Below the pieces are notes generated by a model. The model saw only the letters and a program-made list of their open reading frames with translations, had not been told where the DNA came from and did not search any database. A stretch of DNA of 64,000 bases from Micavibrio_A sp964539025. Its GTDB lineage: Bacteria > Pseudomonadota > Alphaproteobacteria > Micavibrionales > Micavibrionaceae. Positions 43,907 through 52,804 of this stretch are shown in pieces (the stretch's first letter is position 1; each line of letters starts with the position of its first letter). The stretch covers positions 1 to 64,000 of the forward strand of contig CAZIFA010000001.1 in NCBI GenBank assembly GCA_964539025.1. Direction: 5' to 3'. The position numbers and the translations under genes are program-made.

Positions 43907-44469
43907 TTTTCTTGCCCCGTCTGTTTTACGCCCTTGCGCTTGCTGCCTTTATATTCACCGCCGCGCCCGCCCGTGCCGATGACGGGATATTCCGCAACTT
44001 CGTCTGGGGCGTTTCGAAAGAAGATGTCCGGGATTATGAAACCGCCGTGTTTTACAAAGAGGAGGGCAACTCGCTCTTCTTCCTGTTGAAGCCCGACGAT
44101 TACCGCCGCCAGATCCGCTATGATTTCACCAATGGCGGCTTATCCGCCGCCCGTTTCGAATATGTCGAATATACCCCGCCGACTGCCGATATTGTGTTCA
44201 AGGCGTTTTATGACGAAGAAGCCGCGCTGAAGGCGAAATTCGGCGATCCGGTGAAGGAAGATTTCACTTTCAAGGACAAGACCTACAAGAATTACCCGCA
44301 ATTCTGGGGGCGTTCGCTGCTGGGCCAGGATTTGCAGATTCGCATCGAATGGGCGGCGCAAGGGACGCGCATTGTGCTGTACTGCCACCATGACGGTTTC
44401 GCCTACCAGCTCTATTACACGATGGAACCTGACACGGAATCAGGCGATATTTTCGAAACCAACCCATAA
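43888..44469 (+). CDS. hypothetical exported protein
   Basis: A 193-residue protein with a signal peptide (FYALALAAFIFTAAPARA) and a mature part beginning DDGIFRNFVWGVSKEDVRDYE. The repeated beta-like segments (LKPDDYRRQIRYDFTNGGL, RIEWAAQGTRIVLYCHHDG) suggest a small periplasmic fold; no family recognised. It starts inside tilS, overlapping by 19 bases, so is co-translated; ATG 43903 is an alternative start. Confidence 0.7.
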   Translation: MGWKGMIFLPRLFYALALAAFIFTAAPARADDGIFRNFVWGVSKEDVRDYETAVFYKEEGNSLFFLLKPDDYRRQIRYDFTNGGLSAARFEYVEYTPPTADIVFKAFYDEEAALKAKFGDPVKEDFTFKDKTYKNYPQFWGRSLLGQDLQIRIEWAAQGTRIVLYCHHDGFAYQLYYTMEPDTESGDIFETNP

Positions 44470-44590
44470 TTCCGCCCCTTTTAATGCGCAATATGTGAAG
44501 GAAAACGGCTTGTTTCCTTGGACATTCGCGCTATTTCCACCTAATATGCCGGGTAATTCAACTTAAAGGCTTTGTAAGGGATTTTCGCAC

Positions 44591-46513
44591 GTGAACGGTT
44601 TCGGTCGCAATCTTATGTTCTGGCTCGCCATTGGCCTTGCCATGGTTTTCTTGTTCAACGTGTTTCAGGGCGCGCAGGCACCCAACCGGGCCGGTTCGTC
44701 AGAACTTATGGCATATTCCGATTTCATGGCCGAAGCCAAGGCGGGCCGTATTTCCGATGTCACGATCAAGGGACAGGAAGTCGCAGGCCATTACACGACG
44801 GGCGGGGAGGGTTTCCGCGCCCGCATTCCGGCCAATGAAAACGTGGTTGATCGACTGTCCGGCACCGGCGTGAAAATCACCGCCGAAGCCGAAGATCCTG
44901 AAAAAATCAGCGCCATGGGTATACTGATCTCGTGGTTCCCGATGCTGCTGCTTATCGGCGTATGGATTTTCTTCATGCGCCAGATGCAGGGCAAGGGCGG
45001 CGGCGGAGCGATGGGGTTTGGTAAATCGCGCGCACGTCTTCTCACCGAAAAACATGGCCGTGTGACGTTCGATGATGTCGCCGGTATCGACGAAGCGAAA
45101 GTCGAATTGCAAGAGATTGTCGAATTCCTCAAAGATCCGCAAAAATTCCAGCGCCTCGGCGGAAAAATTCCCAAAGGCGCATTGCTCGTCGGCCCCCCAG
45201 GAACGGGTAAAACACTGACCGCGCGCGCGGTGGCGGGCGAAGCGAATGTTCCGTTCTTCACGATTTCGGGTTCAGACTTCGTTGAAATGTTTGTCGGCGT
45301 CGGCGCAAGCCGCGTGCGCGACATGTTCGAACAGGCGAAAAAATCCGCGCCTTGCATTATCTTCATCGATGAGATCGACGCGGTCGGTCGTCACCGTGGC
45401 GCCGGTCTTGGCGGCGGGAACGACGAACGCGAACAAACGCTCAACCAGTTGCTGGTGGAGATGGACGGCTTCGAAGCCAATGAAGGCGTGATCTTGATTG
45501 CTGCCACGAACCGCCCCGACGTGCTCGATCCTGCGCTGCTGCGCCCCGGTCGTTTTGATCGTCAGATCGTTGTGCCTCTGCCCGACGTGAAAGGCCGCGA
45601 GAAAATTCTCAATGTGCACATGAAGAAAGTACCGCTGGCGAACAATGTCCTGCCTCACACGCTGGCGCGCGGAACGCCGGGCTTTTCCGGTGCGGACCTT
45701 GCCAATCTTGTGAACGAAGCTGCGCTTCTCGCCGCACGCCGTGGCAAGCGCGTTGTTTCGATGCAAGAATTCGAAGACGCGAAAGACAAAGTCATGATGG
45801 GCGCAGAGCGCAAATCCATGGTCATGACGGAGAATGAGAAAAAACTCACCGCCTATCACGAAGCAGGCCACGCCGTGGTCGCGTTGCACGAGGTGGAATC
45901 CGATCCGATCCACAAGGCGACGATCATCCCGCGCGGCCGTGCGCTCGGCATGGTGATGCGTCTTCCCGAAGGTGATCGCATTTCCGTTTCCAAAGCCAAA
46001 CTCAAAGCCGACCTCGCCGTCGCGATGGGTGGCCGTATCGCCGAAGAATTGATCTTCGGTCATGAAAAAGTTACGACGGGCGCATCTTCCGATATCCGTA
46101 TGGCGACCGAAATGGCTCGTCGCATGGTGACGGAATGGGGCATGTCCGACAAGCTCGGTCCTATCCTTTATTCCGCCAATCAGGAGGAAGTGTTCCTCGG
46201 CCATTCGGTTTCGCAGACGAAAAACCTTTCCGATGAAACGGCGTCCATCATCGATGCGGAAATCAAGATGATCGTGCAAAACGCTTACGCGCGCGCCACG
46301 GAAATTCTGACCACGCATAATGACGAACTGCACACGGTTGCCAAGGCATTGCTGGAATACGAAATGCTCTCGGGTGATGAGATCAAGGGCTTACTCCGCG
46401 GTGAACCGATCATTCGCGACAACAATGACGAACCGGTTAACACCGGCCCGCGTTCGTCCGTCCCGTCCAGTGGCGGCGGCAGCATCGGCGGCGCGGAAAC
46501 GCAAGGCGTTTAA
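44591..46513 (+). CDS. ftsH: ATP-dependent zinc metalloprotease FtsH
   Basis: A 640-residue membrane-bound AAA+ protease. Start GTG 44591 opens MNGFGRNLMFWLAIGLAMVF, the first of two TM helices that flank the periplasmic domain. The AAA module has VDDVAGIDEAK, Walker A GPPGTGKT (about 200-207), Walker B IIFIDEIDAVGR and SRH region RPDVLDPALLRPGRFD. The peptidase has HEAGH at 423-427. It degrades unneeded membrane and regulatory proteins. Follows tilS, as in most alphaproteobacteria. Confidence 0.97.
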   Translation: MNGFGRNLMFWLAIGLAMVFLFNVFQGAQAPNRAGSSELMAYSDFMAEAKAGRISDVTIKGQEVAGHYTTGGEGFRARIPANENVVDRLSGTGVKITAEAEDPEKISAMGILISWFPMLLLIGVWIFFMRQMQGKGGGGAMGFGKSRARLLTEKHGRVTFDDVAGIDEAKVELQEIVEFLKDPQKFQRLGGKIPKGALLVGPPGTGKTLTARAVAGEANVPFFTISGSDFVEMFVGVGASRVRDMFEQAKKSAPCIIFIDEIDAVGRHRGAGLGGGNDEREQTLNQLLVEMDGFEANEGVILIAATNRPDVLDPALLRPGRFDRQIVVPLPDVKGREKILNVHMKKVPLANNVLPHTLARGTPGFSGADLANLVNEAALLAARRGKRVVSMQEFEDAKDKVMMGAERKSMVMTENEKKLTAYHEAGHAVVALHEVESDPIHKATIIPRGRALGMVMRLPEGDRISVSKAKLKADLAVAMGGRIAEELIFGHEKVTTGASSDIRMATEMARRMVTEWGMSDKLGPILYSANQEEVFLGHSVSQTKNLSDETASIIDAEIKMIVQNAYARATEILTTHNDELHTVAKALLEYEMLSGDEIKGLLRGEPIIRDNNDEPVNTGPRSSVPSSGGGSIGGAETQGV

Positions 46514-46516
46514 ATA

Positions 46517-47068
46517 GTGCAATCGTCATTGCGAGCGCAGCGAAGCAATCCAGCCTACGATAGATGGATTGCCGCGTCGCCTACGGCTTCTCGCAATGAC
46601 GGGTTGTTTCTAATCTTTTTTCTTGCTGCTTTTTTATGGATGCCTTCGGCCTTCGCGCAAAAAGCCTGCACCGAAATAGGTTGTATCAACGGCGTGAATT
46701 TTACCGTCGATCCGGGGTATGACTGGAAGAGTGGATTATACCAGATCGAGGCCGCTCTCGGTTTTAAAAAAGTTTCCTGCTACGGCACGCTGCCGCTACA
46801 TTCCTGTGAGGAAGGCCCGACCTTCAAATGCGATGATCCGGCGGTACAGATTCAAGAAAGCGGGTGCGCCCTGCCGCAGGACGCGCATGGGATCGGCGGC
46901 ATTCACATCAACGGCGATCCGGCCCGCGTGATCGTGCGCATAGCGCGCAACAACAAAACCATCGTCACGCGCACGGTCGTTCCGCAATATACGACATCGC
47001 AACCAAACGGACCCGGCTGCGGCCCTGTTTGTCGTTCGGCATCATTCAATTTGTTGAGTGCGCAGTAA
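46517..47068 (+). CDS. exported hypothetical protein with repeat-derived N-terminus
   Basis: A 183-residue frame. Codons 4-29 coincide with a palindromic repeat (46525-46600). Then a signal peptide LFLIFFLAAFLWMPSAFAQ and a cysteine-rich secreted domain follow (KACTEIGCINGVNFTVDPG, SCYGTLPLHSCEEGPTFKC, GCALPQDAHGIGG, GCGPVCRSA). Start codons are GTG 46517 ahead of the repeat or TTG 46604 right after it. Without the repeat no positive n-region exists for the signal peptide, so the element may have become part of the gene. Function unknown. Confidence 0.65.
   Translation: MQSSLRAQRSNPAYDRWIAASPTASRNDGLFLIFFLAAFLWMPSAFAQKACTEIGCINGVNFTVDPGYDWKSGLYQIEAALGFKKVSCYGTLPLHSCEEGPTFKCDDPAVQIQESGCALPQDAHGIGGIHINGDPARVIVRIARNNKTIVTRTVVPQYTTSQPNGPGCGPVCRSASFNLLSAQ
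46525..46600. repeat. palindromic repeat, GTCATTGCGAG family, copy B7
   Basis: GTCATTGCGAGCGCAGCG at the left and its near inverse CTTCTCGCAATGAC at the right, with inner GCAATCC..GGATTGC. A family widespread in alphaproteobacterial genomes; here it overlaps the 5' end of the exported-protein gene. Confidence 0.85.
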
Positions 47069-47078
47069 CCAATTTTTT

Positions 47079-47174
47079 GTCATCCCGACCGGACCCCGGC
47101 CTTGAGCCTGGGGTAGTGGAGGGATCTTTGTACTACGCATCTATCAAAGATCCCTCGACTACGCTCGGGATGAC
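47079..47174. repeat. palindromic repeat, GTCATCCCGA family, copy B4
   Basis: GTCATCCCGACCGGACCCC to ACGCTCGGGATGAC, near-identical to the copy at 31766. Lies just after the exported-protein gene and could terminate it. Confidence 0.85.
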
Positions 47175-47197
47175 AGGGTAGTAGTAATCACCCACAA

Positions 47198-47230
47198 GAA
47201 AAGGCGCAGATGAGGGATCCACGCCTTTTC
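47198..47230 (-). terminator. terminator of the minus-strand small gene
   Basis: On the minus strand, stem GAAAAGGCG / CGCCTTTTC with a 15-base loop, ending CTTTTCTTG. It follows the 28-residue frame by 18 bases. Confidence 0.6.
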
Positions 47231-47247
47231 CCGTGAGTCCGGCTGTC

Positions 47248-47334
47248 TTACGACATCCAGATCACTTTGGTTCCGGACACGATGCAACGTACCTTGACGT
47301 CGCGTGTCCGTATCGGTTTTTGCGTGCGAAACAT
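47248..47334 (-). CDS. 28-residue small protein
   Basis: A minus-strand frame of 28 codons, beginning MFRTQKPIRTRDVKVRC and ending TKVIWMS. It has a strong ribosome-binding site (GGAAGGAT, 7 bases before the ATG) and a terminator behind, so it looks like a deliberate tiny gene. It is basic with a short hydrophobic end. No known family. Too short for ordinary gene finders. Confidence 0.5.
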   Translation of the reverse strand: MFRTQKPIRTRDVKVRCIVSGTKVIWMS

Positions 47335-47798
47335 GCAAAATCCTTCCATTGGGTTTGGACGCAAAAAAATCCTATGGCGAAGATATTTTCGCGTCGGTTT
47401 GGTCAGTGATGTATGAGATGAAGAATCTAAGACGCAGTCATGCGCCTGTTAATTTGATCATGGTCGTCTCCCTATCGTTTTTCTTTTTTTATTTATGATT
47501 AATTAATAATCGATTGGTTGGTTTTAGTCAAGGATTTTCGGAATCTATCCATCAATGCGCGGGGATAATTGCCTACAGCGTTTTGTTTCGTATGACATTT
47601 TGAATCATCTGAAGCGCACAAAATTTTTTGCTTTTGTGCAGGCTTCTCTCACGCGCCTGTTACAATATGCAACCGATTTTGCTTTGCCCTTGGGATGGCA
47701 GATTCGGCATAGTGGGTTTGAGAACAAGTTATAATATTATGGAAATATAATGGAAACCGACGTGGTAATTCCGCCATTTTTAGTTTAAAAACAAGAGT
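47335..47798. other. gene-free AT-rich gap before glmM
   Basis: I see no convincing gene. An open frame at 47304-47498 has no ribosome-binding site and looks accidental. A hairpin GCACAAAA / TTTTGTGC lies at 47616-47639, and TATAAT hexamers at 47730 and 47746 are possible -10 elements for glmM without clear -35 partners. Confidence 0.5.
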
Positions 47799-49169
47799 AT
47801 GAGTTCGAACGGCACACGCAATTATTTTGGCACCGATGGTATCCGCGGCACCGCCAACACCCCGCCCATGACGGCGGATATGGCGCTGCGCGTCGCCATG
47901 GCCACGGCCTATGTGCTGCGGGCGAAGCAGCGGGGGGCGGTTATGGACCGCGCCGTGATCGGGAAAGACACTAGGTTATCGGGCTATATGCTCGAACAAG
48001 CCATGGCTTCGGGGTTCGTTGCCATGGGGATGGAAGTTATCTTTACAGGCCCCGTGCCGACGCCCGCCATTGCCATGCTCACACGATCCTTGCGTGCCGA
48101 TGTCGGCGTGATGATATCTGCCTCGCACAACCCGTATCAGGATAACGGCATAAAATTGTTCGGCTCGGACGGTTATAAACTTTCCGATGCAATCGAAATG
48201 GAAATCGAAGCAGCATTGGAAATGGACCAGAATGAATTACTGCCCGCACCGGATTTAATCGGCAAGGCCGCACGGATGGATGATGCGGGCGGTCGCTATA
48301 TCGAATTTTTGAAAGGCGGCATGCCCAAGGGCGAGAGCCTGAACGGCCTCAAAATTGTCGTCGATGGCGCGAACGGTGCCGCCTATAAAATCGCGCCGCA
48401 ATTATTGTGGGAGTTGGAGGCCGAAGTCGTTTCCATCGGTGATCGTCCGAACGGCCGCAACATCAACGACGGTTTTGGCGCGACCGACATCGCCGCCTTG
48501 CAGAAAAAAGTTTTGGAAGAAAAAGCCGATCTTGGTATCGCGCTCGATGGCGATGCGGACCGTTTGATCATCGTCGATGAAAAAGGCCAGAAAATCGACG
48601 GTGACCAGATCATGGCGTTGCTGGCCGTGAATTTCAAAGAACGCGGCATGCTTGCGCATGACACCCTGGTCGCGACCGTCATGTCCAATCTGGGGTTGGA
48701 ACGGTTCTTGAAAGATAAAGGCATTAAACTTGAACGCGCGCCGGTGGGTGATCGTTACGTCGTCGAAAAAATGCGCGGCGGTAAATTCAATCTGGGCGGC
48801 GAACAATCCGGCCACATCATCATGTCCGATTACGGCACGACCGGCGATGGTCTGATGGCGGCGATGCAGGTGCTCACCATCATCCAAAAATCCGGCAAGA
48901 AGACGAGCGAAGTGTGTAATCTTTTCCGCCCGCTGCCACAAATTTTGAAAAACGTGCGTTATGCGGGCGGCAAACAGCCGCTGGATAACGCCGATGTAAA
49001 GAATGCTATTGGCGATGCGGAAAAAACGCTCTCCAAGGCCGGACGACTCCTGATTAGAAAATCGGGAACGGAGCCCCTGATCCGCGTTATGGCGGAAGGG
49101 GACGATGAACAGAAAATTCAGAAAATCGTCGGCGATCTGTGTGCCGTCATCGAAAGGGCGGCGAGTTAG
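47799..49169 (+). CDS. glmM: phosphoglucosamine mutase
   Basis: A 456-residue alpha-D-phosphohexomutase that converts glucosamine-6-phosphate to glucosamine-1-phosphate for peptidoglycan and LPS. It opens NYFGTDGIRGTANT, and contains the active-site serine in MISASHNPYQDNG (Ser about 109), the Mg loop ALDGDADRLIIVD, GGEQSGHIIM and the phosphate-binding RKSGTEPLIRVM. Downstream of ftsH in the usual order. Confidence 0.97.
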   Translation: MSSNGTRNYFGTDGIRGTANTPPMTADMALRVAMATAYVLRAKQRGAVMDRAVIGKDTRLSGYMLEQAMASGFVAMGMEVIFTGPVPTPAIAMLTRSLRADVGVMISASHNPYQDNGIKLFGSDGYKLSDAIEMEIEAALEMDQNELLPAPDLIGKAARMDDAGGRYIEFLKGGMPKGESLNGLKIVVDGANGAAYKIAPQLLWELEAEVVSIGDRPNGRNINDGFGATDIAALQKKVLEEKADLGIALDGDADRLIIVDEKGQKIDGDQIMALLAVNFKERGMLAHDTLVATVMSNLGLERFLKDKGIKLERAPVGDRYVVEKMRGGKFNLGGEQSGHIIMSDYGTTGDGLMAAMQVLTIIQKSGKKTSEVCNLFRPLPQILKNVRYAGGKQPLDNADVKNAIGDAEKTLSKAGRLLIRKSGTEPLIRVMAEGDDEQKIQKIVGDLCAVIERAAS

Positions 49170-49271
49170 ATGAGCAACGTGAAGGGTTCGAGTTTCGGCG
49201 TAAGGTTTTACCGCCGCGCTGTTCCAAAAACGTCCCAAAAAACGGGCGGGAAAAAGGAAGAGGGCGCGGAT

Positions 49272-49691
49272 ATGCAGAACAATGATCAGCAACCGGAGCA
49301 TGATCCCATGAACTTCATCACCGATATCCCAGAACAACAACCGTTCGTCAAACATGCCATTCACCCGCAACAAGAACTTACATCGCCCGGACAGGCAACC
49401 GCGCAGACACAAGCGCCCGATACGCGTGAAGCTTTGCGCGAGAAGGCGTTATGGATGGCGGCGAAAAGCGGCGATTGCTATGCAATCCGCCTGCTGGTGA
49501 TGGACGGCGTCGATCTCGAAGCCCGTGATCCTCAAGGACGTACCGCGATCAACATCGCCACGCAATATAATCAGCGCGAAGCGATCAAGACGCTGCTGGC
49601 CGCCAAGGAAATGCGTCAAATGGCCAAATTCGGCGAATTGCCGGAAACAAAGTTTTTCGCCAAATTCACCAAGAAAAAAACCGTCACATAA
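49272..49691 (+). CDS. small ankyrin-repeat protein
   Basis: A 139-residue cytoplasmic protein. After a Pro/Gln-rich, disordered start, residues about 58-110 form one to two ankyrin repeats: ALWMAAKSGDCYAIRLLVMDGVDLEARDPQGRTAINIATQYNQREAIKTLLAAK. The C-terminus is basic (KFFAKFTKKKTVT). The ATG at 49272 has AGGAAGAGGG upstream; an ATG at 49170, directly after glmM, would add 34 basic residues and is also possible. Role unknown, presumably protein binding. Confidence 0.75.
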   Translation: MQNNDQQPEHDPMNFITDIPEQQPFVKHAIHPQQELTSPGQATAQTQAPDTREALREKALWMAAKSGDCYAIRLLVMDGVDLEARDPQGRTAINIATQYNQREAIKTLLAAKEMRQMAKFGELPETKFFAKFTKKKTVT

Positions 49692-49709
49692 ATATAAAGA
49701 GTATATCTC

Positions 49710-50780
49710 ATGACCAAGAACAATCCCGCGCTTTTACCCAACGGTCTTTTGGATCTTTTACCGCCACAGGCGGAAAACGAAGCGCAGGTGATTGCATCTT
49801 TCATGAAGGATTTTGCTTCGTTCGGATATGATCGCGTCAAGCCGCCGCTGGTGGAATTTGAAGACAGCCTGCTTGGCGGTGGTCCGGGGCAGAGCCTTGC
49901 GCGTAAAACTTTTCGCCTGATGGATCCGGTTTCACAACGCATGATGGGTGTTCGCGCAGACGTCACGGCACAGATAGCCCGCATCGCCAGTTCGCGCATG
50001 AGCGATACGCCGCGCCCGCTGCGTTTATCGTATGCCGCCGATGTTTTGCGCGTGAACGGAACGCAGCTTCGCCCCGAACGGCAATTCTGCCAGGTGGGGT
50101 GTGAGATGATCGGCGTGGATTCAGTTATGGCCGATGTTGAAACGCCGCTCGTGGCGCTGATTGCGCTTTCGAATGCGGGTATCGGTAAATTGTCCGTCGA
50201 TCTGACCGTGCCGACGTTGATCCGCCATCTTTATGATGAATTGAAGGTGGATGCAGAGTTACAGGAAACGCTCAACGATCTGATCGAAAAACGCGACCGC
50301 GATGCTATTGCGGCGCTTAAAGAAAAAGCTGGAGATTTAATCGTTCAATTACTCGATCACGAAGGCTCCGCCGCGCATGCGAAATCCGAACTCACGAAAA
50401 TAGGCTTACCCAAAAATGCCAAGGCCGATGTCGAAAAATTGTTGAAGGTGGCTGCCGAACTTCGCGCTGCGCTCGATGTCTATGGTTTGAACGATGTGCA
50501 GATTACGATCGATGCGCTGGAGCGACGCGGGTTCGAATATCAGACGGGCGTGAGTTTCACCTTCTTTGCGATGGGTGCACGCGGCGAACTCGGGCGCGGC
50601 GGTCGTTACGATATCGGCAAGGAAACCGCCACGGGTTTCACTTTATATATGGACACGATCTTGCGCGTCGCCCCGCCGATAGTTTCGCAAAAACAACAAT
50701 CCGTGGCCGCCGATGCCGATTGGAAGGCGGTTAAATCCCTGCAAGACCAAGGGATTCAGGCCGTCCGCAAGGGAAAATAG
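49710..50780 (+). CDS. hisZ: ATP phosphoribosyltransferase regulatory subunit
   Basis: A 356-residue HisRS-like protein that partners the short HisG to catalyse and regulate the first step of histidine synthesis. LLPNGLLDLLPPQAENEA, the class II synthetase-like motif 2 region RADVTAQIARIASSRM and PLRLSYAADVLR, and GALERRGFEYQTGVSFTFFA in the C-terminus identify HisZ rather than a true HisRS: the anticodon domain is missing. hisG is not in the window. hisZ beside purA is common in alphaproteobacteria. Confidence 0.92.
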   Translation: MTKNNPALLPNGLLDLLPPQAENEAQVIASFMKDFASFGYDRVKPPLVEFEDSLLGGGPGQSLARKTFRLMDPVSQRMMGVRADVTAQIARIASSRMSDTPRPLRLSYAADVLRVNGTQLRPERQFCQVGCEMIGVDSVMADVETPLVALIALSNAGIGKLSVDLTVPTLIRHLYDELKVDAELQETLNDLIEKRDRDAIAALKEKAGDLIVQLLDHEGSAAHAKSELTKIGLPKNAKADVEKLLKVAAELRAALDVYGLNDVQITIDALERRGFEYQTGVSFTFFAMGARGELGRGGRYDIGKETATGFTLYMDTILRVAPPIVSQKQQSVAADADWKAVKSLQDQGIQAVRKGK

Positions 50781-50840
50781 ACTTCAATTCCGGTCTTTGT
50801 TATAACCACTCCCGTATTCACCATCTTGGGGAAAAATATT

Positions 50841-51221
50841 ATGGCGTTGGACAACATAAGAGGCGCGACCTCAGAAGAAGCACGCGGAACATTGGCCAAT
50901 CTAAGCAAGATTGATGCGGGCATGCGCGAAACGTTCTTGCGTGATGCTGGTGTGGTGGGAAGACTGCTCAACAACGGCCTTGGCCCGCAAACTCTGAATT
51001 TGATCAAGGAATATCCTTCGGTAAAACAAGCGGGCATTTTTGTCAATGTCGGCAAGCTGTTTTTGACAGGTCTGCTGGCAGATCCTTTTGCTGCCGCTGT
51101 AAAAAGGCTGGAAGAACCGGATCGGAACAAAGTTTTGAAGGTGCCTGGCCTCACAGAACAGCTCAGAGTACTTCAAGTCGATCTTAGGGGACTTTTGCCC
51201 GCGCCCTCCGTTGCAAAATAG
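50841..51221 (+). CDS. hypothetical protein
   Basis: A 126-residue, mostly helical cytoplasmic protein (MALDNIRGATSEEARGTLANL) with a hydrophobic mid-segment (VKQAGIFVNVGKLFLTGLLADPFAAAV) that could be peripheral membrane. Start 50841 has GGGGA upstream. No family recognised. Lies between hisZ and purA, followed by a repeat. Confidence 0.6.
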   Translation: MALDNIRGATSEEARGTLANLSKIDAGMRETFLRDAGVVGRLLNNGLGPQTLNLIKEYPSVKQAGIFVNVGKLFLTGLLADPFAAAVKRLEEPDRNKVLKVPGLTEQLRVLQVDLRGLLPAPSVAK

Positions 51222-51287
51222 GCATTTTCACCGATTCCCTGTTGGCAAACCCCCGATCTTCGCCTAAACAATCAAAGGAAAAGAAAG

Positions 51288-51359
51288 TCCTCGCCCTTTA
51301 GGGAGAGGATTTAGGAGAGGGCCCTCACCCCTTCCCTCTCCCTGAAGGGAGAGGGGGTA
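51288..51359. repeat. purA-flanking repeat, left copy (C1)
   Basis: TCCTCGCCCTTTAGGGAGAGG followed by ATTTAGGAGAGGG, then CCCTCACCCC..CCCTCTCCCTGAAGGGAGAGGG. The first 34 bases recur inverted at 52671 with two differences. Confidence 0.8.
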
Positions 51360-51375
51360 ATTATGGAGATTTTTC

Positions 51376-52668
51376 ATGGCAAACGTCGCGGTGGTCGGCT
51401 CTCAATGGGGTGACGAAGGCAAAGGCAAGATCGTCGACTGGCTGTCCAGCCGCGCCGATGTCGTTGTCAGATTTCAGGGCGGCCACAATGCTGGCCACAC
51501 GCTGGTCATCGATGGCGTTACCTACAAACTAGCGCTGCTTCCTTCCGGTATCGTCCGCAAAGGCAAACTTTCCATTCTTGGCAACGGCGTTGTTATCGAT
51601 CCATGGGCATTTTTGAGCGAAATTGAAAAAGTTCGCGCACAGGGCATTGAAATCACACACCAGAATTTGATGGTTGCAGAAAATGCGTCCCTGATCCTTC
51701 CCGTGCATGGCCAGATCGACCGCGCGATAGAAGAAGCGCGGGGCGATAAGAAGATAGGCACGACGGGCCGCGGCATAGGGCCCGCCTATCAGGATAAGGT
51801 TGCAAGGCGCGGCCTTCGTGTCTGCGACCTTGAACATTCTTCGCTGGTGAAAGAAAAACTCGAAACACTGGTTTCATACAACAACGCGTTGATGCGCGGC
51901 TTTGGCTGGGAAGAGATGAAGGTACTTGAGATCTATGATTCGCTGATGAAAATCGCGGATCAGATTCTGGCCTATAAAGGCGTCGTGTGGAAGCGGCTCG
52001 ACGAAGCCAAATACAAGGGCGAGAAAGTTTTGTTTGAGGGTGCGCAGGGCCATATGCTTGATGTCGATCACGGTACATACCCGTATGTCACTTCCTCGAA
52101 CATCGTTGCGGCGCAGGCGGCGGTGGGGGCAGGGATCGGTCCCAAAGGAGTCGGCTACGTGCTGGGAATCACCAAGGCCTATACGACTCGCGTCGGCTCC
52201 GGCCCGTTTCCGACAGAGCAGGTGAACGATATCGGTGAGCGCATGGGCTCGCGCGGCCATGAATTCGGCACCAACACGGGGCGTAAGCGCCGTTGCGGCT
52301 GGTTCGATGCCTGCATGGTCCGTCAGGCGGTGAAAACCGGAGGAATTGATGGGATCGCACTTACGAAACTAGACGTATTGGATGGGTTTGAAGAACTCAA
52401 GATTTGCGTGGGATATGAGCTGGACGGCCAGAAAATCGACTACTTCCCGGCTTCGCAGATTCATCAGGCCAATGTAAAGCCGATTTACCGCGCCGTTCCC
52501 GGCTGGTCCGAAAGCACCTATGGTGTGCGAAGCTGGGCGGACCTGAATGCCTCGGCGATCAAATATATCAGGCTTGTTGAAGAACTTATCGAGGCGCCGG
52601 TAACGCTCTTGTCCACCAGTCCAGACCGGGACGACACCATACTGATGCAAGATCCGTTCTTCGGCTGA
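51376..52668 (+). CDS. purA: adenylosuccinate synthetase
   Basis: A 430-residue GTP-dependent ligase that makes adenylosuccinate from IMP and aspartate. N-terminal QWGDEGKGKIVDWL (P-loop and catalytic Asp), FQGGHNAGHTL (IMP site), TTGRGIGPAYQDKVARRGLRV, VLFEGAQGHMLDVDHGTYPYVTSSN and GPFPTEQ are hallmark sequences. Flanked on both sides by inverted copies of a short repeat. Confidence 0.97.
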   Translation: MANVAVVGSQWGDEGKGKIVDWLSSRADVVVRFQGGHNAGHTLVIDGVTYKLALLPSGIVRKGKLSILGNGVVIDPWAFLSEIEKVRAQGIEITHQNLMVAENASLILPVHGQIDRAIEEARGDKKIGTTGRGIGPAYQDKVARRGLRVCDLEHSSLVKEKLETLVSYNNALMRGFGWEEMKVLEIYDSLMKIADQILAYKGVVWKRLDEAKYKGEKVLFEGAQGHMLDVDHGTYPYVTSSNIVAAQAAVGAGIGPKGVGYVLGITKAYTTRVGSGPFPTEQVNDIGERMGSRGHEFGTNTGRKRRCGWFDACMVRQAVKTGGIDGIALTKLDVLDGFEELKICVGYELDGQKIDYFPASQIHQANVKPIYRAVPGWSESTYGVRSWADLNASAIKYIRLVEELIEAPVTLLSTSPDRDDTILMQDPFFG

Positions 52669-52670
52669 TC

Positions 52671-52707
52671 TCCCTCTCCTAAATCCTCTCCCTAAAGGGA
52701 CAGGACT
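52671..52707. repeat. purA-flanking repeat, right copy (C2, inverted)
   Basis: CTCCCTCTCCTAAATCCTC followed by TCCCTAAAGGGACAGGA. Its reverse complement matches 51288-51321 at about 32 of 34 positions. No second half is present. Confidence 0.8.
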
Positions 52708-52804
52708 TCTATGATTCTTGGACTTTGGCCAGAAGCGGTTTACAATTGGTTAAGCCTATTCGGGCATTCTAATATTTTAACCACGGGTCCAGGTCAGTAT
52801 AACC

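Noticed and set aside
45272..46333. Minus-strand ORF of 353 codons opposite ftsH
   Set aside because: It is the antisense shadow of a highly conserved gene; composition is Arg/His/Phe-rich.
10643..47174. CRISPR array among the repeated palindromes
   Set aside because: The copies are single, far apart, in both orientations and without regular spacers or cas genes.
47304..47498. Plus-strand ORF of 64 codons in the gap before glmM
   Set aside because: It has no ribosome-binding site and a low-complexity end. The opposite strand carries a better small gene over part of it.
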